Positions 1 through 6,184 of a stretch of DNA of 64,000 nt are shown one piece after another. Positions within the stretch are counted from its first letter, which is position 1. Each line of letters begins with the position of its first letter. Source of the DNA: Methyloprofundus sedimenti (GTDB lineage Bacteria > Pseudomonadota > Gammaproteobacteria > Methylococcales > Methylomonadaceae); assembly GCF_002072955.1 (NCBI RefSeq), contig NZ_LPUF01000005.1:1-64000 (forward strand), in the 5' to 3' direction. The translations under genes were made by a program, and so were the position numbers. The notes beneath the pieces were generated by a model. That model saw only the letters and a list, made by a program, of their open reading frames with translations. It made no database searches and was not told the DNA's origin.

Positions 1-1173
1 GAAACTCGTTTAGACGAAGAGCTAAGTCAGTTGCAAGAGGAACTCGCAAACTGGACTTATCAACCCTCGCCAGTCCGTCGAGTAGAAATAGCCAAGCCGG
101 GAGGCAAAGGTGTACGACTACTCGGCATACCGACGGTACGGGATCGAGTGGTACAAACAACATTAAAGCTACTGCTGGAACCGGTCTTTGATCCGCATTT
201 TTCACCGCACAGCTATGGATTTCGCCCAGGGCGAAGCCAGCACGAAGCGGTACAAGCGGCACAACAGATAGTGAACAGTGGCAAGCCCTACGTGGTGGAT
301 ATAGATCTATCCAAGTTTTTTGATAGAATCCATCACGACAGGCTGATAGCCCGAATGGGCGAGAAAATATCCGACAAACGGATACTTCGCCTAGTCGGAA
401 ACATGTTGCGTAGCGGCGTCATGATCAATGGCATCGTCAACCCCAGCAAGGAAGGCGCAATGCAAGGGGGCTCACTCAGTCCCTTGCTGAGCAATATCGT
501 TCTGGATGAACTGGATCAGGAATTGGAAAAACGTGGACTGGAATTTTGCAGGTACGCGGACGACTGTAATATCTTCGTAAAATCGCAAAAAGCGGCAGAT
601 CGAGTGATGGAAAAAGTCAGCCAATTCATCGAAAAGAAGCTGAAACTGAAAGTGAATCAGGAGAAAAGCCAGGTGGCTAAATCCGATGCGGTAAAGTTTT
701 TAGGTTTTACCGTGGTTAAGGGGACAATTGCCATTGCGCATAAAGCCCTGCAAACAGCCATGAGTAAAATCGAAGAACTGACACCGCGAGGTACACATCA
801 GACTCTGGATACATCACTGGACGAGATCAATCAATGGTATGTGGGCTGGTCAAATTACTACAGTTTGACTTACTACCCCTCACAATTGAATAAAATCGAA
901 GCCCATATCAGGCGACGACTACGATCACGAATAGTCGATCAACAAAAGAGAAAACAGCATCTATATCGAAAACTGGCCAAACGGGGCGTACCACGAAAAC
1001 AAGCATCAAAAGCCGTCTTTTCAAACAACAAACGGTGGCAACTCTCCAATGCGCGAGCAGTGACGAGGGCTTATCCGAACAGTTGGTTTATAAATCTGAA
1101 AGGGCAGGAAATACGATCCGACCGAAAGTTAGAGCATTGGTTTGAAGTTTCTCAATGGATACGTCTTGCGTGA
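1..1173 (+). CDS. ltrA: Group II intron reverse transcriptase/maturase (5'-truncated by window edge)
   Basis: This multifunctional intron-encoded protein would assist splicing and copy the intron by target-primed reverse transcription. The frame is open from base 1, so the true start is upstream; 390 residues are visible. Reverse transcriptase blocks appear in order: the GIPTVRDRVVQ region, the SYGFRPGRS motif, VVDIDLSKFFD, the MQGGSLSPLLSN block, and the catalytic YADD at 553-564. A maturase (domain X) region rich in basic and aromatic residues follows (about 790-950). No HNH endonuclease is visible at the C-terminus, and the stop codon directly precedes domain V. Family assignment is firm; activity is unknown. 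Confidence 0.92.
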   Translation, partial: ETRLDEELSQLQEELANWTYQPSPVRRVEIAKPGGKGVRLLGIPTVRDRVVQTTLKLLLEPVFDPHFSPHSYGFRPGRSQHEAVQAAQQIVNSGKPYVVDIDLSKFFDRIHHDRLIARMGEKISDKRILRLVGNMLRSGVMINGIVNPSKEGAMQGGSLSPLLSNIVLDELDQELEKRGLEFCRYADDCNIFVKSQKAADRVMEKVSQFIEKKLKLKVNQEKSQVAKSDAVKFLGFTVVKGTIAIAHKALQTAMSKIEELTPRGTHQTLDTSLDEINQWYVGWSNYYSLTYYPSQLNKIEAHIRRRLRSRIVDQQKRKQHLYRKLAKRGVPRKQASKAVFSNNKRWQLSNARAVTRAYPNSWFINLKGQEIRSDRKLEHWFEVSQWIRLA

Positions 1174-1242
1174 GGAGCCGTGTACGGACCCGTACGCACG
1201 GTTCTGTGGGCAGACGGGAGCTGCGGCTCCCTCTGACCCGAT
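1..1242 (+). mobile_element. Group II intron, 3' portion (5' end outside window)
   Basis: A maturase reading frame is followed immediately by two RNA folds typical of a group II intron 3' end. Domain V is at about 1175-1205: GAGCCGT pairs with ACGGTTC, a distal GTACG/CGTAC stem is capped by a short loop, and there is a two-base GC bulge on the 3' side. Domain VI is at about 1208-1239, with a GGGAGC/GCTCCC stem, a CAGA/TCTG stem and an unpaired A at 1236 suited to be the branch point. The 3' splice site is probably at 1242, after CCCGAT. Domains I-IV and the 5' exon lie before the window, so the insertion site and intron class cannot be settled here. Confidence 0.85.
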
Positions 1243-1248
1243 AAAATT

Positions 1249-1290
1249 CTGGGTTAGATTATCTAACGAAGCGTAGATAATCTAACCCAG
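1249..1290 (-). terminator. Long perfect hairpin, likely terminator of the fadL-type gene
   Basis: Two 17-base arms (1249-1265 and 1274-1290) are perfectly complementary around an 8-base loop. Read on the minus strand, the hairpin lies 41 bases past the stop codon of the outer-membrane porin gene and is followed by AATTTTAT, fitting a Rho-independent terminator. The sequence also has the look of a dispersed repeat: a GGGTTA...TAACCC palindrome followed by CCTAC. It starts only about 6 bases beyond the predicted intron 3' end. Confidence 0.6.
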
Positions 1291-1331
1291 CCTACAAAAT
1301 ATTACCGCTTGCCTAAGCACTGACTACTTAC

Positions 1332-2651
1332 TTAAAGCCGATAAGTGAAATTCAGAGCGAAGAACGAGAACCAGGCATTAGCATAGGATCCAGAGACCTG
1401 CCCCCGCAAAATATTATCTGCTCCCTGAGTCACCGACATATCACCATTCCACATAAATTCGTAGGATGCGTTGACATCTAACTTCTGAGTTACTTGCCAT
1501 AGTGCTCCAAGACCGAAACGCCAGGCCTCACCCATTGGCAGAACTACAGTACGGTCTTTGTTGCTCACTGCCGAACTGTCGTAGGCGAAGCCACTGGTAA
1601 ACACCCAATCGGGAAATGCTTTGTACTGGACACCAATAGCCCCGTGCCAGGTATCCTGATAATTGAGGTTTGCCGTCAGGGTACTGGAATCAGAAGATTG
1701 CAGCCCGATATCGACTTTGCCAAACTGACTCCAGTCCTGCCATCCGACATCTCCCATGATCGCCCATTCATCATCGATTTGTTGATAAAAACCAAACATT
1801 ACAGATTGCGGCACGTTCATGCCGAGATTTACACTCGACGGATTAGCAAGTACTTTACTCAGTCCGGGCCCCAGGTTGCTATAACTAGGGGTGGCCGCGA
1901 AGTCGAGGTTTATCTGAGATTGATAGGTGATGCCAAATCGCGTTCCTTTACGTGGTTCAATTAAAATACCGACGTTGGCACCAAATCCCCAGGTATTGTC
2001 TTTGAGTGTCATCTGTCCATCACCGACTCTGGGGTCAAGATTGTTGATCGCCACCTCGTCTTTCAAGTAGCCAAACATAGCATTCATCCCAATACCAATT
2101 GAGAGCCAGTCAGTCGCCTTGTAACTCACGGAAGGCATTATGGAAACCCCAACCAGAGCACTCTTTTGCACATAATAGCGGCCCACCCAGTTTTCGTTAT
2201 ATTCTTCAACCAGACCGAAATTAGAAAATGCGCCCAGGCCGAATTTCCATTTATCAGAAAAATCATGGACATAGAAAAGACTCAAGCCCGGCAACGCGCC
2301 GATTGCATTGCCGCCCCCATCGCTGCCGAGCTTGGGTGAAGTATTCCCATCTGGGGAGAATTCAACATCGCCATACAGGAACTGTCCGCCGGCCTGGATC
2401 TGCGAGCCGTGCAGACGACTCATGCCCGCAGGATTCTTGAATAGTGTAGACGCATCCTGCGCTCTGGCAGAATAACCGGCCGAAGCCAGTCCAACATCAG
2501 GTGTACCGATTTCGTAAAGACTAATGCCACCGGAATGTGCCGATTGCGGTAGTACTGCGAAAATAAGTACACCAACCAAAAATACAGGTTTGTCGTTGGG
2601 TCTGATATTCAGTGACTTGTTGCAACATATAGTGTCCATAGCATAGTCCAT
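1332..2651 (-). CDS. FadL/TodX (OMPP1) family outer-membrane transporter
   Basis: This is a predicted outer-membrane beta-barrel that would take up hydrophobic compounds such as long-chain fatty acids or hydrocarbons. A signal segment (hydrophobic FLVGVLIFAVLP followed by SAHS) precedes the mature start with EIGTPDVGLASAG, the hallmark N-terminal plug of the FadL family. The NPAGMSRL segment and the alternating aromatic strands ending in a C-terminal FTYRL support the call. Length is about 439 residues, close to E. coli FadL. I chose the ATG at 2651; an in-frame TTG at 2669 would add six residues, and 2639 is a further option. The gene stands alone on the minus strand and the substrate cannot be told from sequence. 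Confidence 0.85.
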   Translation of the reverse strand: MDYAMDTICCNKSLNIRPNDKPVFLVGVLIFAVLPQSAHSGGISLYEIGTPDVGLASAGYSARAQDASTLFKNPAGMSRLHGSQIQAGGQFLYGDVEFSPDGNTSPKLGSDGGGNAIGALPGLSLFYVHDFSDKWKFGLGAFSNFGLVEEYNENWVGRYYVQKSALVGVSIMPSVSYKATDWLSIGIGMNAMFGYLKDEVAINNLDPRVGDGQMTLKDNTWGFGANVGILIEPRKGTRFGITYQSQINLDFAATPSYSNLGPGLSKVLANPSSVNLGMNVPQSVMFGFYQQIDDEWAIMGDVGWQDWSQFGKVDIGLQSSDSSTLTANLNYQDTWHGAIGVQYKAFPDWVFTSGFAYDSSAVSNKDRTVVLPMGEAWRFGLGALWQVTQKLDVNASYEFMWNGDMSVTQGADNILRGQVSGSYANAWFSFFALNFTYRL

Positions 2652-2738
2652 TATCAAAGTGAACTCCAAAAGTTTAAGTCGGACTACCAGAATCTGACAT
2701 GTATCGCTTCTCGATAGATCAGGGCATGCTTATTACTC

Positions 2739-3314
2739 TTAGCGCCATACCGCACGACGATATACAGCTCTTCGCTCAACCCCTCTGTACGACAAAGGAG
2801 TCATCGGCATGCCAATAATATCTATAAATAAAGACGCAATCCCTCCTGATGCTGGTAAATTACCTTCTAATACTTTAACTGTGTAAGTCAGTTTGCTCCC
2901 TACCAGCTGAGGGTTTGTTAATTCCACGACAACATCATCGACACTATCGTTACCTAAAATCGATATTGTTGCATTGGGTGGGTTAGCAGCAAAACTGTCT
3001 TTACCTACTGACCATGATTTTACCCATCCCTCTGTATCAACATGCCCTGTAATACGCTCTGGCCGGTCAGAAAAAAATAATGTTGCTGGCCCAATACCGT
3101 GCAGAGTCAACTGATTATCCTTTGAAGTAATGGCGTGAGCTGTTTGTACAAACAAATATTGCACAGATTTGGCTTTGCTCTGTGCTTGTTCTGATTCTGC
3201 TACGGTGGTGTCACTCAGAAGCGCGACAGCCATAACTGATGAAATTGAGGTAATGGCAACTAAGCCAGTAAGTGCTGCATATTTAATAAATACACGTTTA
3301 GTTAGTGGGTTCAT
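2739..3314 (-). CDS. Predicted exported protein of unknown function
   Basis: The product has 191 residues and an N-terminal signal-like segment (KYAALTGLVAITSISSVMAVA), so it is probably periplasmic or secreted. The central part (YLFVQTAHA, LHGIGPATLFFSDRPERITGH) resembles a recurring type of bacterial exported protein with an FSDRP motif, for which I know no function. The C-terminus carries a short repeated basic stretch (RRAVYRRAVWR) that looks like low-complexity tail growth. Its own ATG at 3314 is preceded by a purine-rich GGAAAA. It lies 87 bases upstream of the FadL-type gene on the same strand, so cotranscription is possible but not shown. Confidence 0.6.
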   Translation of the reverse strand: MNPLTKRVFIKYAALTGLVAITSISSVMAVALLSDTTVAESEQAQSKAKSVQYLFVQTAHAITSKDNQLTLHGIGPATLFFSDRPERITGHVDTEGWVKSWSVGKDSFAANPPNATISILGNDSVDDVVVELTNPQLVGSKLTYTVKVLEGNLPASGGIASLFIDIIGMPMTPLSYRGVERRAVYRRAVWR

Positions 3315-3393
3315 GGCGATTTTCCATATTAAAAAATTTATATGTCAATGAGTTATTATATAGATATTTTTATTGAATTTTTGTTATTTTCTG

Positions 3394-3499
3394 GCGGCCG
3401 ATTTTTGCCTATAGCTGCGTTGCTTAAACATTTGCGTAGCTTGCTATGCGCCTGTTTATTCGCCGTGCTTTCGACTAAAATCAACTCGCTATAAAATCA
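3394..3499. repeat. Possible dispersed palindromic repeat next to the IS element
   Basis: About 100 bases with partly complementary ends (GATTTT..TATAGC near 3400-3415 and GCTATAAAATC near 3489-3499) and an internal GCGTAGC/GCTATGC palindrome. It is non-coding in appearance and has the style of intergenic repeats in gammaproteobacteria. Only one copy is in this window, so repeat status is inferred from its symmetry. The IS1595-type element inserted immediately beyond it. Confidence 0.35.
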
Positions 3500-3507
3500 T
3501 AGATCAA

Positions 3508-4563
3508 GGCTATGTCACCGTAAAGTATGGAATTTCATATAACAAGAGCGTATAAGTAAATAAAGCCCATGTAAATTAAGGAGATAGCTATGAACGCCCC
3601 AGAGTTTTTAGAGTTCATTTCCGAAATAAATCAACTTGACCACCATCAACGCACTGTTCTAACGAAAGCACTGGATCAACTAGAGGACGAACCTAAGGTT
3701 TTTGATTTAATTGAAACAATATTTGATAGCAAAGGTAAATGCCCTCATTGCTCCCATACCGAAAGCCACAGGCATGGAATAAAAGATGGCCTTCAGCGCT
3801 ACCGCTGTAAAGCCTGCAAAAAGACATTTAATGCTTTGACAGGAACGCCTCTTGCTCATCTACGCCTCAAGTCAAAGTGGCTTGATTACTTAGGAGCTAT
3901 CGCAGAATCATTGACTGTCCGGCAGGCAGCTAAAGAAATTAATGTGCATCGAAATACAACCTTTCGATGGCGGCACCGTTTTTTAAGCTGGATTCAGCAG
4001 GATCGTCCCAGTGCTCTTCATGGCATTACAGAAGCTGATGAAACCTACTTACTTGAGTCACATAAAGGAGAACGCCATCTCAATCGTCAACCAAGGAAAC
4101 GAGGGGGCTGTGCGACTAAGCGAGGGATTTCTGATGAGCAAATGTGCATTTTAATTGCTCGTGATCGCTCAAAACAAACCGTAGATTTTGTGACAGGTAA
4201 TGGCCCAATAAGCAAAATTGTTCTTGATACGCATTTAAAGCCAATACTAGACCAGGATGCCCTCCTTGTGAGTGATGGCAATCCAACTTATGGTGCATTT
4301 TGTAAAGCTGAAAAAGTATCTCATGAAATCGTTAACATGAGTCAAGGGCAGCGGGTGACTAAAGGGGCCTATCATATACAAAATGTCAATGCATACCACC
4401 ACCGTTTTAAATCATGGCTAGACCGCTTTCATGGTGTAGCCACCAAGTATTTACCTAATTATTTGGCTTGGTGCAGAATTATGGATCGGAACCTCAATCT
4501 AACCCCTGAGCAATTGTTACATTCTGCTCTGGGTGATTTTCAATACTTAACGGTGACATAGCC
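3508..4563 (+). mobile_element. Insertion sequence of the IS1595 family, 1056 bp, structurally complete
   Basis: Terminal inverted repeats of about 23 bases flank the transposase gene. The left end 3508-3530 begins GGCTATGTCACCGT and the right end 4541-4563 is its reverse complement, with 21 of 23 positions identical. A perfect 8-bp target duplication, TAGATCAA, flanks it at 3500-3507 and 4564-4571. Eight-base duplications are typical of this family. Intact ends, intact transposase and an unmutated duplication point to a fairly recent insertion. Confidence 0.93.
3590..4561 (+). CDS. IS1595-family transposase
   Basis: This 323-residue transposase catalyses movement of the surrounding element. 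The N-terminal third has a zinc ribbon (CPHCSHTESH and CKAC) typical of IS1595 transposases. A helix-turn-helix-like stretch (VRQAAKEINVHRNTTFRWRHRF) follows, then an ISXO2-like catalytic domain with acidic residues in EADETYL and VSDGNPTYGAF, and a C-terminal NAYHHRFKSWLDRFHGVATKYL region where the family's last catalytic residue lies. The start ATG follows a good ribosome binding site (AAGGAGATAGCT). The stop codon lies within the right inverted repeat, as is common in compact elements. The frame is intact. Confidence 0.92.
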   Translation: MNAPEFLEFISEINQLDHHQRTVLTKALDQLEDEPKVFDLIETIFDSKGKCPHCSHTESHRHGIKDGLQRYRCKACKKTFNALTGTPLAHLRLKSKWLDYLGAIAESLTVRQAAKEINVHRNTTFRWRHRFLSWIQQDRPSALHGITEADETYLLESHKGERHLNRQPRKRGGCATKRGISDEQMCILIARDRSKQTVDFVTGNGPISKIVLDTHLKPILDQDALLVSDGNPTYGAFCKAEKVSHEIVNMSQGQRVTKGAYHIQNVNAYHHRFKSWLDRFHGVATKYLPNYLAWCRIMDRNLNLTPEQLLHSALGDFQYLTVT

Positions 4564-4653
4564 TAGATCAAAGACCTGGCCCTAAAGTTTCTAAAAGTTC
4601 TTACTTATTTGTCAATAAACTCGAAATTCGGAACCTGCCCACGGTTTTCCTTT

Positions 4654-4923
4654 CTTGAGGAAAAGAATCGAATTTATGTGCTCCTCATCCTTTGTATTTA
4701 GCGTTAGCAAGTGAACCAGAAAAGTGGCGGGCAAATTACCGTGAATTTTTTAAATATCCAATCGAAGGTCAATTATTTGGAGGTATTCGAATTGCGACAA
4801 ACCAAGGCATGATAATCGGTAATGAAAGGTTTACAGCGGAAATTGAGAAATTAACAGGGCGGAGGATGACAACAAAAAATGGGGAGACCTGTTGGCTGGC
4901 GGAATGAAAAAGTAAATAAATAA
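4654..4923 (+). pseudogene. Remnant of a REP-associated tyrosine transposase (RAYT / Y1-Tnp type)
   Basis: Only the C-terminal part of the protein remains: APHPLYLALA, a YREFFKYPI segment, IRIATNQGMIIGNERF and IEKLTGRR. These are the usual C-terminal motifs of IS200-like, REP-associated transposases, whose catalytic HUH domain would lie upstream and is absent. The visible frame ends at 4907 after an apparent one-base loss near 4885. Shifting frame there restores the typical ending PVGWRNEK and a stop at 4921-4923. No start codon or ribosome site suits this fragment, so it is treated as a dead gene. Confidence 0.7.
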
Positions 4924-5007
4924 TTTAAGTTTACTCTGGCCCTGATTATGTCAGTTATTTGCCAGTTATTTAACTTGATCATTATATATTGACTACTTTG
5001 ATATAAA

Positions 5008-5043
5008 AAAACTAGTAAACATTGTTATACTGAACTAGTTTAC
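5008..5043 (+). promoter_or_regulatory. Candidate promoter with flanking operator-like repeats, upstream of the FecR gene
   Basis: The segments ACTAGTAAAC (5011-5020) and ACTAGTTTAC (5034-5043) form a near-perfect direct repeat and also parts of an inverted repeat (AAACTAGT/ACTAGTTT; GTAAAC/GTTTAC). Between them lies TATACT (about 5026-5031), a plausible sigma-70 -10 box, though no good -35 box is at the right spacing. The layout suits a regulated promoter; the regulator is unknown. Confidence 0.4.
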
Positions 5044-5077
5044 TTCTAAAAAGATAATACTTAATTAAAGGTTTTAT

Positions 5078-5545
5078 ATGATGCTTGCGAACAAAATTTC
5101 TCTTTCGAACAGTAAAGCCAGCTATATTTTATCAGCGATACTTTTGCTATTTTGTACAGCACCGTTTGCCAATGAGCGTATCGGTTTGGTTAAAACCTAT
5201 ACGCCTGATGGTTTTGTCGTACGGCAAGGAGTTGAAACAGCTTTGCAAACCGGCTCGGATATTTTTCAGGGCGACACGCTTGAAACAGGATCGGAGGGTG
5301 CTATTGGTATCATTTTTAAGGATGGTGCCGTATTAACGCTAGGACCGAACTGTAAACTAAGTATCGATAATTTTCTTTTTAATCCCAGCGAAAAGAAAGT
5401 TTCTTTCGTTTCGCGGATAATAAGGGGTACGGTTGCGTTTGTGTCAGGCGCCATTGGCAGAATTTCCCCTGATTCCGTTCAATTTCAAACCCCAACCGCA
5501 ACACTCGGTTTACGCGGAACCAAAATTTTAATTGAAGTGAAGTAG
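5078..5545 (+). CDS. FecR-domain periplasmic protein
   Basis: The 155-residue product starts with a signal peptide (hydrophobic SAILLLFCTAPFA, then NE) and continues as a FecR-like domain. It has the GDTLETGSEGAIGIIFKDGAVLTLGPN pattern of short beta repeats and a closing TPTATLGLRGT motif that many stand-alone FecR proteins share. Such domains act in the periplasm as sensory or scaffold modules; unlike true FecR there is no anti-sigma segment and no sigma factor nearby. It is the first gene of a run with an OmpA-type lipoprotein 35 bases downstream and a CHASE2-HD-GYP protein after that, suggesting a shared envelope-sensing role. The ligand is unknown. Confidence 0.82.
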   Translation: MMLANKISLSNSKASYILSAILLLFCTAPFANERIGLVKTYTPDGFVVRQGVETALQTGSDIFQGDTLETGSEGAIGIIFKDGAVLTLGPNCKLSIDNFLFNPSEKKVSFVSRIIRGTVAFVSGAIGRISPDSVQFQTPTATLGLRGTKILIEVK

Positions 5546-5580
5546 CGTTTTTATCCAAATCGATTTATCGAGTTTAATTT

Positions 5581-6174
5581 ATGAATATGAAAATAATCTT
5601 TAACCTGTTGATAGCCTCTTTCTTGATCGGATGTAGCGGAACAACAGTTGTTTTAGTCCCCGATCCTGACGGTAAAGTCGGTGAAGTCTCTCTTGCTACA
5701 GAAGGAGGAACGACTCTGCTGTCTAAAGCAAATGAAAGTGCGCAGGCGCCAGAAGCCGGCCAGGCGCCCACTCAAGCAGCTGTATTAAGCGCAAAGAAAA
5801 TCAATGATATGTTTTCCGAAATCTTGGCTAATGAACCGACGCCTCCCAAACGTTACCGTTTGTATTTTTCGACAGGAAGCGCTTCATTGACAGCTGAAAC
5901 CAGAGCGGAAATCACCAAAATCATAGTGTCTATCCAAGATCGAAAATCCTGTGATCTAAGTGTCATCGGGCATAGTGATCGGGTCGGCGATAATAAAAGC
6001 AACAAAGGTATTTCCTTAGTGAGGGCCGAAAATGTCGCCAAGGCTTTAACAGATAACGGTGTGGACAGAAAATGTATGGATATTCGCTATTATGGTGAAA
6101 ACGATCCTGCTGTTCCTACCGCCGACAATGTCGCGGAAGAACGTAACCGACGCGTTGAAGTTGAGATCCGATAA
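5581..6174 (+). CDS. OmpA-family peptidoglycan-binding lipoprotein
   Basis: The 197-residue product starts with a lipoprotein signal (LLIASFLIGC, with Cys18 as the likely lipidated residue), followed by a low-complexity linker of about 60 residues rich in Ala, Gln and Pro. The C-terminal OmpA-like domain (about residues 95-197) begins YFSTGSASLT. It has the expected peptidoglycan-contact region (VIGHSDRVGDNKSNKGISLVRAENV) and ends in NRRVEVEI. It probably anchors an outer-membrane or periplasmic complex to the cell wall. It sits between the FecR-domain gene and the CHASE2 sensor gene, 10 bases before the latter. Confidence 0.86.
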   Translation: MNMKIIFNLLIASFLIGCSGTTVVLVPDPDGKVGEVSLATEGGTTLLSKANESAQAPEAGQAPTQAAVLSAKKINDMFSEILANEPTPPKRYRLYFSTGSASLTAETRAEITKIIVSIQDRKSCDLSVIGHSDRVGDNKSNKGISLVRAENVAKALTDNGVDRKCMDIRYYGENDPAVPTADNVAEERNRRVEVEIR

Positions 6175-6184
6175 GCGCTTTGTA

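Noticed and set aside
1175-1290. Assignment of the intron to class C because of the adjoining hairpin
   Set aside because: The hairpin is on the 3' exon side and opposite in orientation; class C introns use a hairpin in the 5' exon.
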